Shown: positions 50,043 to 62,744 of the stretch, in pieces | Numbering within the stretch: the first letter of the stretch is position 1 | How the letters are laid out: every line of letters begins with the position of its first letter | Assembly: GCA_963713625.1 (NCBI GenBank) | Contig: CAVQMN010000005.1 | Span: forward strand, 1 to 64,000 | Length of the DNA stretch: 64,000 bases | Direction: 5' to 3' | Source of the DNA: Bog-756 sp963713625 | Lineage (GTDB): Bacteria; Actinomycetota; Acidimicrobiia; Acidimicrobiales; RAAP-2 | Position numbers and translations under genes: made by a program | The notes under the pieces: generated by a model | Seen by the model: the letters and a program-made list of their open reading frames with translations, nothing else | Databases searched by the model: none | What the model was told of the DNA's origin: nothing

Positions 50043-50441
50043 ATGTTTGCGTACACCTATCCGTTACTGAGCATCTTCTGGACGATGCTGGAGTTCTTCC
50101 TCTTCTTCCTGTGGATCTGGCTCCTGATCGTCGTCTTCGGCGATATCTTCCGCAGCCACGACATGGGTGGACTGGCCAAGGCACTCTGGGTGATCTTCGT
50201 GATCATCATTCCGTACCTCGGCGTGCTCATCTATCTCATCGCCCGTGGCGGAAGCATGCACGAACGTGCGGCAGCCGCAGCGGCCCAACAGCAAAAGGCG
50301 TTTGACTCCTACGTCAAGCAGGCTGCCGGGTCCTCGGGTGGCAGCAATGTCGACGAGCTGGCCAAGTTGGCCGACCTGAAATCGAAGGGCGTGATCACCG
50401 ACGCCGAGTTCGAGACCCAGAAGGCCAAGCTGCTCAGCTGA
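50043..50441 (+). CDS. Membrane protein with C-terminal SHOCT domain
   Basis: 132 residues from ATG 50043 after AAGGAG. Two membrane helices (FFLFFLWIWLLIVVFGDIF, LWVIFVIIIPYLGVLIYLIA) of PLDc_N type are followed by a Gln/Ala linker and a SHOCT motif (LAKLADLKSKGVITDAEFET QKAKLL). SHOCT domains are short oligomerisation modules. Its 193-bp upstream gap with the divergent small ORF must hold both promoters; I cannot place the boxes. Confidence 0.85.
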   Translation: MFAYTYPLLSIFWTMLEFFLFFLWIWLLIVVFGDIFRSHDMGGLAKALWVIFVIIIPYLGVLIYLIARGGSMHERAAAAAAQQQKAFDSYVKQAAGSSGGSNVDELAKLADLKSKGVITDAEFETQKAKLLS

Positions 50442-50483
50442 CCACCGAAGGCCGGCTCGGACCGGCCGGAGGAGTGTCGGAAC

Positions 50484-50529
50484 GAAGCGACCGCCCCGTG
50501 GTGCCATCGGCATCAGGGGCGGTCGCTTC
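50484..50529 (+). terminator. Strong hairpin after the SHOCT gene
   Basis: A perfect 14-bp inverted repeat, GAAGCGACCGCCCC (50484-50497) and GGGGCGGTCGCTTC (50516-50529); the 18-nt loop itself can form TGCC/GGCA. It is preceded by a smaller GGCCGG/CCGGCC stem (50450-50467). No T-run follows. Confidence 0.65.
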
Positions 50530-50635
50530 CGTCTCTGCCATGATCCCGCCGTCGGGTGGGTTTCTCGAGGTCTGACGGCCCCTCGGGGGCTGCCGACGCC
50601 ACGCCCCCGAATCGGGACGCCGGTACAGTGTCGGC

Positions 50636-51985
50636 GTGGCTCCGGACCATCCTGAAACATCTGAGCTCAGGGACGAGGTGGAGGAGCTCCGCAGGGAGAA
50701 CGAGCGGCTGCGTCTGGCGGACAGCGGGAATCGGGTCGAGCGGCGGAAGCGCCGATCGAAGAGCATCGTCTCGTGGGTCCTGATCGTCGTCGCCTCCATC
50801 CTGGCCGTGCTGTCGGTGCTCGTCGTGTTCGTGCGCGACGAAGTGCTCAACACCGATACCTACGTAAGCACGGTGACGCCGCTGGCCAGCAATCCGGCCA
50901 TCCAATCGGCGGTGGCGGCGCGGGTCAGCGATCGGTTGGTCACCGAAATCAATGTGGAACGCAGGGTCAAACGGGCATTGCCGAGGAGAGCCGGGTTTCT
51001 GGCCAGTCCGATCGCATCGACCGTCGGGACGGCGACCCACGAGGTCGCGCTGAGGCTGGTCAAGTCGTCCCAATTCCAGACGTTCTGGGTCGAGGCCAAT
51101 CGGAGGGCGCACAGGCAGGTGGTGGCGCTGCTGACCGGGTCGAAACAAGGTGCACTCCAGTCGAGCAACGGCAGGATCACCCTGGACCTCGACCAGATCT
51201 CGGCCACTGTCGAGAACGACCTCAAAGCGAGGGGCGTCACCCTGTTCGACAAGCTGCCGACTCGGAGCGCGCCGACCATCACCCTGTTCCAGTCGACCGC
51301 ACTGGTCCGACTTCAGTGGCTCACCCGCTTCCTCAACCGGCTCTACATCCTGTTGCCCATCGTGACGCTGCTGCTCTATGCCGCGGCCATCATCCTCAAC
51401 GCCAACCGACGGCGCGGCCTGGTCCGTGCCGCGGTGGCGCTCGCCCTGTCCATGGGCCTCACCCTGGTCATCGCCTCGGTGGCCCGAAACCAGTATCTCT
51501 CCTCCCTGAGCCCGTCCCAGTCCAGGCCGGCGACCGAGGCGGTCGTCGATACGGTCAGCGCCTTCCTGCTCGACACCGTCCGCACCACCTTCATCGTGGC
51601 CGCGGTGATCGCCGTTGTCGCCGTCGTCGCCGGCAACGCATCGGTCAGGACATGGGTAAAGGGGAGGACGGCGCCGGCGTGGATCACCGGCGGTCCGGTC
51701 CACGATTTCACCGCTGCCCATCGCCAGGGACTGCAGTGGACTCTGTTGGGCCTCGGCCTGTTGCTCCTGGCCGTGTGGAACCAGCCGACGGCGTTGGTTG
51801 CCATCGTCGTCCTGCTGGTGGCTCTTGCGTTGGTTGCCCTGGTCGGGCTGATGGCCCGGGCGGCGAAACGGGAGGCCGACACCCCGGGCCCGGTTCCGGC
51901 CGATGGAGCGCCGGCCGTCGGTCGCGGTCCGGAGAGCGAGAGGCCGGTGGCCGCGCTCGGTCCCGGTCGATCAGACGGCGACTGA
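50636..51985 (+). CDS. Multi-pass membrane protein, unknown function
   Basis: 449 residues from GTG 50636. A charged N-terminal coiled coil (LRDEVEELRRENERLRL) is followed by a first helix (SWVLIVVASILAVLSVLVVF), then an exported-looking segment starting RDEVLNTDTYVSTVTPLASN, and four more helices near ~240, ~275, ~325 and ~380. The NTDTYVxTVxPLA stretch occurs in widespread uncharacterised actinobacterial membrane proteins. Stop and next start overlap by one base. Confidence 0.75.
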   Translation: MAPDHPETSELRDEVEELRRENERLRLADSGNRVERRKRRSKSIVSWVLIVVASILAVLSVLVVFVRDEVLNTDTYVSTVTPLASNPAIQSAVAARVSDRLVTEINVERRVKRALPRRAGFLASPIASTVGTATHEVALRLVKSSQFQTFWVEANRRAHRQVVALLTGSKQGALQSSNGRITLDLDQISATVENDLKARGVTLFDKLPTRSAPTITLFQSTALVRLQWLTRFLNRLYILLPIVTLLLYAAAIILNANRRRGLVRAAVALALSMGLTLVIASVARNQYLSSLSPSQSRPATEAVVDTVSAFLLDTVRTTFIVAAVIAVVAVVAGNASVRTWVKGRTAPAWITGGPVHDFTAAHRQGLQWTLLGLGLLLLAVWNQPTALVAIVVLLVALALVALVGLMARAAKREADTPGPVPADGAPAVGRGPESERPVAALGPGRSDGD

Positions 51986-52863
51986 TGTCCGGACCCGGGG
52001 AACCGTCCGTTGTCTCCGACCCCCGGGCCCTGTGGCGGGAGTTCGAGCCCGTCCACGCCGTGACCTACTTTGCCCCGGAATGCCGCGACGGCCTCCGGGC
52101 CATCGGCCTCCGGCGCTTCTGGATGGGTTATTTCGCCGCCCGCGCCGCGCCGATGGGCCCGGTTGGCCCTTCGACGGTGAGCGCCCTCTTCTTCAACTTC
52201 CACGAGGCGATGGTCCGGCAGTCGATCCCCGAGGCGTGGGAGAAGGCCGGTCCACCCGAGATCCTGCACACGCGTCGTGAAACTGCCGCGGTCGCGCTCC
52301 GCCGTGTCCTTCCCGGCGTGGAGGAGCACGCGGACTTCCTCGTCCCCGCATGTCGGCGGGTGGTGGAGAGCGCCGATGGTTCGGGCCGTGTGCTGTTCAG
52401 TGCCAATCGTGACCTGGACCCACCCGTCGATCCGGTCGAGGCCCTGTGGCAGGCCTGTACGACGCTTCGGGAACATCGGGGAGATGGACATGTGGTCGCC
52501 CTTGCTGCCGCCGGCCTGGACGGGTGTGAGTCTCTGGTCCTCTTTGCCGCCTCGGAGGGCGTCCCGGCGACGATGTTCCGCGAAAACCGTGGGTGGTCGG
52601 CCGATGAGTGGGATCGGGCGCGGTATCGGCTCGATGACCGTGGCCTGCTGGATGGAGATCGCATCTCGGCCGCCGGAATCGAGCTGCGCCAGGAGATCGA
52701 GCACCTGACCGACGAGCTCGCCGGACCGGCGTTCGCCGTGCTGAACCGGGCTGAGCTCGCCGCCCTCGCGGCGGGCCTCCGATCGGTGGCCCGTGCGGTC
52801 ACCGACGCCGGTGTCCTTCCCTTCCCCAATCCCATCGGACTCCCGCCACCGACTGCCGGTTAG
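51985..52863 (+). CDS. SCO6745/SalK-like family protein
   Basis: 292 residues from ATG 51985 (TGATG overlap with the membrane protein gene). Helical, with FEPVHAVTYFAPECRDGLRA IGL, FWMGYFAARAAPMGPV, VSALFFNFHEAMVRQSIPEA W and a C-terminal winged-helix-like region (RARYRLDDRGLLDGDRISAAG). This matches the actinobacterial SCO6745/SalK-type family. It might be a MarR-like regulator or an accessory protein; function is not established. Confidence 0.7.
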   Translation: MSGPGEPSVVSDPRALWREFEPVHAVTYFAPECRDGLRAIGLRRFWMGYFAARAAPMGPVGPSTVSALFFNFHEAMVRQSIPEAWEKAGPPEILHTRRETAAVALRRVLPGVEEHADFLVPACRRVVESADGSGRVLFSANRDLDPPVDPVEALWQACTTLREHRGDGHVVALAAAGLDGCESLVLFAASEGVPATMFRENRGWSADEWDRARYRLDDRGLLDGDRISAAGIELRQEIEHLTDELAGPAFAVLNRAELAALAAGLRSVARAVTDAGVLPFPNPIGLPPPTAG

Positions 52864-52966
52864 GGGGAGAAACCGCTCGGGGTGGCCATGTGTCCACCTG
52901 CGGAAGCATGTGGGTCCGCGTAGGATGCGACCAAGCATCCCGGACCCACCGGGACAGGACATCGGA

Positions 52967-53746
52967 ATGGGAGCTCGCGTGTCGCTGCAAGGCAAAGTGG
53001 CCATCGTCACCGGGGGGAACACGGGCATCGGCAAAGCGGTGGTGCTGGCGCTGGCGGCCGAGGGAGCCTCGATCGTCATCGACTATGTGTCCGATCCGGA
53101 GGCCACCGAGGCACTCGAGCAGCAGGTCCGCGACCTCGGGGACAAGGTCACCGCGGTCAAGGCCGACGTCAGCAAGGTGTCCGACCTCGAGACGCTGATC
53201 GGAACGGCGGTGAGCACCTTCGGCCGGCTGGACATCATGGTCAACAACGCCGGCATCGAGACCCGGACCTCCGTGCTCGACACGACCGAGGCCCAGTACG
53301 AACGGGTGCTGGACATCAACCTGAAGAGCGCCTTCTTCGGGACCCAGTTGGCGGCCAAGCAGATGATCGCCCAGGGGGAGGGTGGCCGGATCATCAACAT
53401 GACCTCGGTCCACGAGGACTGGCCCATGCCCGGCAACACGGCCTACTGCCTGTCAAAGGGAGGCATGCGCATGCTGACCCGGACGGCGGGGGTGGAGCTG
53501 GCTCCCCACAACGTGCTCGTGGTGGGGGTCGGGCCGGGGGCGGTCGATACGCCCATCAATGCCAGCACCGTGAGTGACCCGGCGGCGCTCAAGACGCTGA
53601 ACGACGCCATCCCCATCGGTCGACTGGCCAAGCCCGAGGAGATCGCCAGTGTCGTGGTGTTCCTGGCCGGGGAGGGCGCCAGTTATCTGACGGCCACGAC
53701 CATCTTCGCCGACGGGGGGATCATGCAGAGCAGCCCCGGGCTGTAG
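52967..53746 (+). CDS. Short-chain dehydrogenase/reductase, glucose-1-dehydrogenase-like
   Basis: 259 residues from ATG 52967. NAD(P) loop VAIVTGGNTGIGKAVVLALA, VNNAGIE, catalytic Ser in IINMTSVHED and YxxxK in YCLSKGG, and C-terminal FLAGEGASYLTATTIFADGG. The closest pattern is the glucose-1-dehydrogenase/3-oxoacyl-ACP-reductase-like SDR group; the substrate is uncertain. It is convergent with the large MprF-like gene. Confidence 0.88.
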   Translation: MGARVSLQGKVAIVTGGNTGIGKAVVLALAAEGASIVIDYVSDPEATEALEQQVRDLGDKVTAVKADVSKVSDLETLIGTAVSTFGRLDIMVNNAGIETRTSVLDTTEAQYERVLDINLKSAFFGTQLAAKQMIAQGEGGRIINMTSVHEDWPMPGNTAYCLSKGGMRMLTRTAGVELAPHNVLVVGVGPGAVDTPINASTVSDPAALKTLNDAIPIGRLAKPEEIASVVVFLAGEGASYLTATTIFADGGIMQSSPGL

Positions 53747-53752
53747 TCCCCT

Positions 53753-53776
53753 CGCCGGTCGCGGGTGTGACCGGCG
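53753..53776. terminator. Bidirectional hairpin between convergent genes
   Basis: A perfect 8-bp inverted repeat, CGCCGGTC (53753-53760) and GACCGGCG (53769-53776) with an 8-nt loop, fills the 31 bp between the two stop codons. Confidence 0.6.
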
Positions 53777-53777
53777 G

Positions 53778-57125
<3,348 letters not shown>

Positions 57126-57216
57126 GGCCCTTCCATCGTAGAGGCCAGCCGGCGTTAGGCTGAGGCGCGTCGAGGCGGAGCAGTCTCTGCCGTCAACACT
57201 GAAGGAGTGGGGAGCG

Positions 57217-59253
57217 ATGCCTGACGACCCGGTACGGCACCAGCCTGGAGGGGCATCGTCCCCGGTCGAGGCCACGATCGAGGACTATTTCACCGAAGAC
57301 CGGGTGTTCCCCCCGACCGATGGGTTCCGGAGCCAGGCGGTGGTGTCCGACCCCGGCATCTACGAGCGGGCCGAGGCCGACTGGCAGGGCTTTTGGGCCG
57401 AACAGGCGGGGGCACTCGACTGGTTCCGGCCCTGGGACACGGTCCTCGAGTGGGACCTCCCCTTCGCCCGCTGGTTCGACGGCGGGACGCTCAATGTCTC
57501 CTATAACTGCCTCGACCGGCACGTGGCCGCCGGAAAGGGCGACAAGGTGGCCTTTCACTGGGAAGGCGAGCCCGGTGACACCCGCACCATCACCTACAGC
57601 CAGCTGCTGACCGACGTCTCGAGGTTCGCCAACACGTTGCGGGGCCTCGGTGTGGGACGTGGCGACCGGGTGGCCATCTACATGCCGATGATTCCGGAGC
57701 TGACCGTGGCCATGTTGGCCTGTACCCGGATCGGGGCCGTCCACTCGGTGGTGTTCGGGGGCTTCTCCTCCGACGCGCTGCGTGACAGGATCCTCGACGC
57801 CCAGGCTCGGGTGGTGATCACCGCCGACGGCGGATGGCGGCGAGGTGCGCCGGTGGCCCTCAAGCCCAATGTCGACGCCGCCGTGACGGAGTCGCCGTGT
57901 GTCGACCACGTGGTCGTGGCCCGTCGGATCGGAACCGACAACGCCGACGGTCCGCTCATGACCGAGGGCCGTGACCACTGGTGGCATGAACTCCTGAGTG
58001 GTGAGGACGGGGCGGCCGGTGGGCCTCCGGCCGACGAATGCCCGCCCGAGCACATGGAGGCCGAGGATCTGCTCTTCATCCTCTACACCTCCGGCACCAC
58101 CGCCGCTCCCAAAGGGATCATGCACACCACCGGTGGCTACCTGACCCAAACCGCGTTCACCCACCGATCGGTGTTCGATCTGCATGCCGACCGCGACGTC
58201 TACTGGTGTGCAGCCGACATCGGCTGGGTGACGGGCCACAGCTACATCGTCTACGGGCCACTGGCCAACGGGGCCACCTCGGTGATGTACGAGGGAACGC
58301 CCGACTTTCCCGACCGCGACCGCTGGTGGTCGATCATCGAGCGGTACCGGGTCACCATCCTCTACACCGCGCCGACCGCCATCCGCACGTTCATGAAGTG
58401 GGGCACCGATTACCCGGGCCGCCACGATCTCACCTCGCTGCGGGTGCTGGGCTCGGTCGGGGAGCCGATCAATCCGGAAGCATGGATGTGGTACCACACC
58501 CACATCGGTGGTGACCGGTGTCCGGTGGTGGACACCTGGTGGCAGACGGAGACCGGAGCCATCATGATCGCGCCGCTCCCCGGTCTCACCACCACCAAGC
58601 CGGGGTCGGCCACCTTCCCGCTGCCCGGAATCGGGGCCGAGGTGGTCGACGAGGAAGGAGCGGCGGTGGCGAGAGGCGGCGGCTACCTCACCCTGACCCG
58701 TCCCTGGCCCTCCATGCTCCGCGGCATCTACGGCGATCCCGAACGGTACCGGGACACCTACTGGAGCCGGTTTGCCGGGCGCTACTTCGCCGGCGACGGG
58801 GCCAAGGTGGACGAGGACGGCTACCTCTGGCTGCTCGGCCGGGTCGACGACGTCATGAACGTCTCCGGGCACCGCATCTCGACCACCGAGGTGGAGTCGG
58901 CCCTGGTCGACCACCCGGCGGTGGCCGAGGCGGCGGTGGTCGGGGCCAACGACCCCACCTCGGGGCAGGCCATCGTGGCCTTCGTGACCCTCAGGGGCAG
59001 TGCCGGGGATCCCGACGACGAGAGGGGCCAGGAGTTGCGCGTCCACGTGGCCACGAAGATCGGGGCCATCGCCCGGCCGAGGACGGTCGTGTTCACCGAT
59101 GAACTGCCGAAGACCCGGAGCGGGAAGATCATGCGCCGGCTCCTGCGCGACGTGGCCGAAGGCAGGGTGCTCGGTGACACCACCACCCTGGCCGACCCTG
59201 CAGTGGTCGAAGAGATCCGCCGGCTGGCCGCCACCGCGCCGGCCGACGAGTGA
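57217..59253 (+). CDS. Acetyl-CoA synthetase-type AMP-forming ligase
   Basis: 678 residues from ATG 57217. ACS N-terminal region (IYERAEADWQGFWAEQA), VSYNCLDRHVAAGKGDKVAF, adenylation loop LLFILYTSGTTAAPKGIMHT, acetate-pocket DTWWQTETGAIM, YFAGDGAKVDEDGYLWLLGR with the hinge, and the C-terminal lysine in KTRSGKIMRRLLRD. The usual GSTGKPKG reads GTTAAPKG, so the loop Gly is Ala. The DTWWQTE Trp fits acetate specificity; propionate use is possible. Divergent from the MprF-like gene and overlapping the HAD gene by four bases. Confidence 0.9.
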   Translation: MPDDPVRHQPGGASSPVEATIEDYFTEDRVFPPTDGFRSQAVVSDPGIYERAEADWQGFWAEQAGALDWFRPWDTVLEWDLPFARWFDGGTLNVSYNCLDRHVAAGKGDKVAFHWEGEPGDTRTITYSQLLTDVSRFANTLRGLGVGRGDRVAIYMPMIPELTVAMLACTRIGAVHSVVFGGFSSDALRDRILDAQARVVITADGGWRRGAPVALKPNVDAAVTESPCVDHVVVARRIGTDNADGPLMTEGRDHWWHELLSGEDGAAGGPPADECPPEHMEAEDLLFILYTSGTTAAPKGIMHTTGGYLTQTAFTHRSVFDLHADRDVYWCAADIGWVTGHSYIVYGPLANGATSVMYEGTPDFPDRDRWWSIIERYRVTILYTAPTAIRTFMKWGTDYPGRHDLTSLRVLGSVGEPINPEAWMWYHTHIGGDRCPVVDTWWQTETGAIMIAPLPGLTTTKPGSATFPLPGIGAEVVDEEGAAVARGGGYLTLTRPWPSMLRGIYGDPERYRDTYWSRFAGRYFAGDGAKVDEDGYLWLLGRVDDVMNVSGHRISTTEVESALVDHPAVAEAAVVGANDPTSGQAIVAFVTLRGSAGDPDDERGQELRVHVATKIGAIARPRTVVFTDELPKTRSGKIMRRLLRDVAEGRVLGDTTTLADPAVVEEIRRLAATAPADE

Positions 59254-59747
59254 TCCCGGCGGACGGCCCGGCCAACTGGGCCTGGCGCGACGGCCCGCTG
59301 GAGGCACCGGGTGAGGCGGTCGTGTTCGACGTGGACGGCGTCTTGTCCGACGCGGTCGGGCGCCAGCACTTCATCGAGCGCGGACGACGCGATTGGGATG
59401 CCTTCTTCAACGCCTGCGGCGACGATCCGATCATCGGCGAGGTGGTCCGCGTCCTCGAGCTCCTCGACTCCCGGCTGCAGGTCATCCTGCTCACCGGCCG
59501 GCCCATGCGGGTGCAACCGCAGACATTGGCCTGGTTGGAGCGGTACGGGTTGCGCTGGGACCTCCTCGTGATGCGGGCCCGGGGCGACTACTCGCAGGTG
59601 ACCTGGTTCAAACGGGACAGCGTCGAGGAGCTGCGCGCCTTCGGTTTCGATCTGCGGCTGGCGTTCGAGGACGACCCCAACAATTTCGCCATGTTCCATG
59701 CCGAGGGCGTTCCCTGCGTCTACATCCATTCGGGCTACTACGACTGA
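59250..59747 (+). CDS. HAD-superfamily phosphatase (polynucleotide-kinase 3'-phosphatase-like)
   Basis: 165 residues from GTG 59250, overlapping the ligase stop (GTGA). HAD motif I VVFDVDGVLSDA (Asp27 and Asp29), motif II LLTGRP, Lys in WFKRDSVEEL and motif IV FEDDPNNFAMF are complete, without a cap domain. This resembles the small phosphatase domain of polynucleotide kinase-phosphatases and related nucleotide phosphatases. A link with the ligase is indicated only by translational coupling. Confidence 0.8.
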   Translation: MIPADGPANWAWRDGPLEAPGEAVVFDVDGVLSDAVGRQHFIERGRRDWDAFFNACGDDPIIGEVVRVLELLDSRLQVILLTGRPMRVQPQTLAWLERYGLRWDLLVMRARGDYSQVTWFKRDSVEELRAFGFDLRLAFEDDPNNFAMFHAEGVPCVYIHSGYYD

Positions 59748-59749
59748 GA

Positions 59750-59779
59750 GGCCGGCCCGGACGTGCCGCCGGGCCGGCC
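59750..59779. terminator. Bidirectional hairpin between convergent genes
   Basis: A perfect 11-bp inverted repeat, GGCCGGCCCGG (59750-59760) and CCGGGCCGGCC (59769-59779), 8-nt loop, lies between the HAD stop and the P450 stop. Confidence 0.6.
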
Positions 59780-59789
59780 GGGAATCGGT

Positions 59790-60974
59790 TCAGCTCACCC
59801 GGCCGGCGCGCATCGGAAGCGATTCGTACCGCCGCACGAAGGGCCCGGGTGCGAGCCGGCCACCGGCCCGGTCGGCGTCGAAGGCGGGCAGGACCGACAG
59901 AAGTTCCTCCAGGGCCACCCGGCCCTGGAGGCGTGCCGCCGCGGCTCCGATGCAGTGATGCGGGCCGTTGCCGAAGGCGAGCATGCGCCGGAACGTCCGG
60001 GTCACGTCGAGATCGTCCGCCGACGGCCCGAACTCCCGTTCGTCGCGGTTGGCTGAGCCGTAGAGGAGATGGACCTTGCTGCCGGCCGGGATCGGTGACC
60101 CGTGCAGCTCGACGTCGCAGGTCGTCGTCCGCGACAGGCCCTGGACCGGACTGGTCAGCCGCAGCAACTCCTCCACGGCTCCGGGCAGCAGGCCGGGGTC
60201 GGCCAGGAGCGCCTGACGTTGCGCCCGGTACTCGCTCAGCAGTACCGCCGAACCGGCGAGGAGTCCCGACGCCGTGTCGTTGCCGCCGGCGATCATGACG
60301 AAGCAGTAGCCGAGGATCTCGTCGAGATGGAGGGGGCGACCCTCGATGTCAGCGGCCACCAGGTCCGAGAGCATGTCGTCACCCGGATGCCCCCTCCTCC
60401 AGGTGATGAGGTCGGCGAAGTACCCGTAGAGGCCGGCCACCGCGTCCGCCGCATCCCGGACCGTGTTGCCGGTGGCATTGGCGGCCACGATGGCGTCGCT
60501 CCAGCGGCCGAAGCGCTCGCGGTCCTCTTCGGGGACACCGAGAAAGGTGGCCACCACGAACGTCGGGAGCGGGCCGGCCAGTACCTCGACGAAGTCCGCT
60601 TCCCCCGCATCGGCCAGGACCGCCACCCGGTTCCGGACGAAGGACCGGATGGCCGGCTCGAGCTCGGCGACCTTCCGGGGAGTGAACCCCCGGCTGATCA
60701 GCCGGCGGAACGTCGAATGCTCCGGTCGGTCCATCATGACCATGGTCGGCTTCAGGCCGAGCTTCACGATCTCGTTCTCCTCGAAGGTCAGACCCTGGGC
60801 CGACGAGTAGGTGCCGCCGTCGACAGCAGCCTGGAACACATCGTCGAAACGGGACAGGACCCAGTAGCCCCGGGTCGTCCGGTGCACCGGGTCGTGGTCA
60901 CGGAGCGTCCGGTAGGCCGGGTAGGGGTCCAGCTGGGTGGACGGATCGAGCGGGTCGTAGATCTCCGGTGTCAT
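59790..60974 (-). CDS. Cytochrome P450
   Basis: 394 residues from ATG 60974, chosen for the ATGA overlap with the acyltransferase stop. VMMDRPEHSTFRRLISRGFT (helix C), the oxygen-binding I-helix VMIAGGNDTASGLLAG, the ExxR of helix K (EELLRL), SANRDEREFG and the haem-Cys loop MLAFGNGPHHCIGAAAA are present. A soluble bacterial class I P450; substrate unknown, and no ferredoxin gene is adjacent. It is encoded downstream of a HemY-type gene. Confidence 0.93.
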   Translation of the reverse strand: MTPEIYDPLDPSTQLDPYPAYRTLRDHDPVHRTTRGYWVLSRFDDVFQAAVDGGTYSSAQGLTFEENEIVKLGLKPTMVMMDRPEHSTFRRLISRGFTPRKVAELEPAIRSFVRNRVAVLADAGEADFVEVLAGPLPTFVVATFLGVPEEDRERFGRWSDAIVAANATGNTVRDAADAVAGLYGYFADLITWRRGHPGDDMLSDLVAADIEGRPLHLDEILGYCFVMIAGGNDTASGLLAGSAVLLSEYRAQRQALLADPGLLPGAVEELLRLTSPVQGLSRTTTCDVELHGSPIPAGSKVHLLYGSANRDEREFGPSADDLDVTRTFRRMLAFGNGPHHCIGAAAARLQGRVALEELLSVLPAFDADRAGGRLAPGPFVRRYESLPMRAGRVS

Positions 60975-62734
60975 GTTCCCCGTCGCCTCCTCCCGGCCCC
61001 CACCCATCCGGTCGCCACGGCCAACGCCGACAACACCAGCACGGGCAGGTCCCCGTATCGGACGTACAGGGTCCAGCCCACCCGCCGGGAGAGCGTGGCC
61101 AGCACGACCTGGCGGGCGCCGAGGACCGACCGCTGCAGGAGGACGCCGCGATTGGTGATGGCGGCGCTGTAACCGGTGGGGGCGGCCTGGAGGAGGTCGC
61201 GGCCCTGCTGTACGGCCTGGATCTCCGAAGCGGCGATCTCCTGGGTCGGCACCTGGGCCGAAGCGTACGACGAGGTATTGGTGGGGACGATGAGCAGCTG
61301 GGCGCCGTTGCGTACCGATGACCGACCACGGTCGGCGTAGAACACTTCGTAGGAGATCATCGCCCCGAGGGGCGCGGCCGGGGTGGGCAACAGCCCGGTG
61401 CCGGTGCCGGGTATGGCATCGAGCGGGACGGACGAGAGATTGCCCAGGTGGGCGAAGAAACTCCGGTAGGGGACGTACTCCCCGAAGGGGACCCGGTGCA
61501 CCTTCTCGTAGCTCGAGACGATGTCCCCGTCCGGACCCCAGGCCACGATCTCGTTCCGGAACGCGGTGGACGAGACGTTCTCGGTCACCCCCACCACCAG
61601 GGTGGAGTCGAGGGCACGGGCCAGGTTGGCGAGCACCGACTGCTCGGGGGAGTCGGCCAGCACGGTATCGAGGGAGACCACGTCCTCGGGCCAGAGGACC
61701 AGTTGGGGCGAGTCGCCGTGGTCGAGCTGTTCCAACAGCCGGGTGGCCGACATCTGGGCTGCCAGCACCACGCTCGGATTGATCTGGGACTTGCGGAAGC
61801 CCCGGGCCCCGCCACCCTGGACTGCCGCGGTCGTGACGCGGCCGACCGACGGGCCGCCATCGGGTGCGTGATCAGCGATGACGACCACCGCCACCAGGCC
61901 CAGGAGGGCCACGACCCCGACCAGCGCCAGCACGCCGAGGCCGGCGACGGCATCGGCGACCAGCCGGCTCCGGTGCCGTTCCGAGCCGGGGTCGTCCGCA
62001 CCGTCCGGGTCGACCGGGACAGCCCCGGCGGCCCGGACGCGGGCTTCCGGATCGTTCCGGGCGAACGCCCGGGCCCGGGCCCCGTCCCGCACGGCCCGGA
62101 CGGCGGCCTCGGCCAGCGCTCCCACTCCCACGCCCCCCAGGTAGACAGCCAAGGTCAGGCCCAGGGGGCCACCGAGACGGGCCACCCCGAGGACCGGTCC
62201 GTCGGCTTGGCCGAGGAAGACGCCCCCGAGGGGGAGCCCACCGAAGGGCCAGGTCATCCTCACCGCCTCGGCCAGGGTCATGGCCGCAGGGAAGACCAAC
62301 GCCCGGGCCACCGTCGGTCCGGCCGGCACGGCCAGACAGGCTACGGCGATGAACCCGGCCTCGAGGGCGATGAGTACCACGGCTCCGGGGACGCTGAAGG
62401 AGCGGACCCACATGAGGCCGGGCACGTAACAGCCGAGACCGGCCAGGTATCCGGCCCACAGCCTGGTCCGCGGGCGGAGGCCGCCGAGACGCCACCACAG
62501 GAGTCCGGCCGAGGGGAAGGCCAGGACCCACCACCCCCACGGAGGAAGCGAGAGGGCCAGCCCCACTCCGGCCAGCAGGGAAGGGAGAAGGACCCGGCCC
62601 CGACGCGGTCGCACCCTGTCGTCCCGGCGGTTGGTCATGCGGACCCGTGAGGGGCGCCACCGGGGAGGGGGCGATGTCTCGGCCGGCGGAACGGTCGGTC
62701 GGACCGGGGTCGGCAGCGGGGTCTCCGGGGTCAT
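60971..62734 (-). CDS. lnt: Apolipoprotein N-acyltransferase homologue, catalytic Cys replaced by Ser
   Basis: 587 residues from ATG 62734; an in-frame ATG 62779 would overlap the upstream gene. Eight or so membrane helices precede a nitrilase-type domain with catalytic Glu350 (LVLWPEDVV) and Lys411 (YEKVHRVPFGEYVPYR). The nucleophile position, Cys in the usual ICYE, is Ser461 here (MISYEVFYADRGRSS; codon TCC). Spacing matches E. coli Glu267-Lys335-Cys387. Lnt adds the third acyl chain to lipoproteins; with Ser the activity may be altered or lost. It lies between the P450 and HemY-type genes. Confidence 0.87.
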   Translation of the reverse strand: MTPETPLPTPVRPTVPPAETSPPPRWRPSRVRMTNRRDDRVRPRRGRVLLPSLLAGVGLALSLPPWGWWVLAFPSAGLLWWRLGGLRPRTRLWAGYLAGLGCYVPGLMWVRSFSVPGAVVLIALEAGFIAVACLAVPAGPTVARALVFPAAMTLAEAVRMTWPFGGLPLGGVFLGQADGPVLGVARLGGPLGLTLAVYLGGVGVGALAEAAVRAVRDGARARAFARNDPEARVRAAGAVPVDPDGADDPGSERHRSRLVADAVAGLGVLALVGVVALLGLVAVVVIADHAPDGGPSVGRVTTAAVQGGGARGFRKSQINPSVVLAAQMSATRLLEQLDHGDSPQLVLWPEDVVSLDTVLADSPEQSVLANLARALDSTLVVGVTENVSSTAFRNEIVAWGPDGDIVSSYEKVHRVPFGEYVPYRSFFAHLGNLSSVPLDAIPGTGTGLLPTPAAPLGAMISYEVFYADRGRSSVRNGAQLLIVPTNTSSYASAQVPTQEIAASEIQAVQQGRDLLQAAPTGYSAAITNRGVLLQRSVLGARQVVLATLSRRVGWTLYVRYGDLPVLVLSALAVATGWVGAGRRRRGT

Positions 62735-62744
62735 CGACCTGCCG

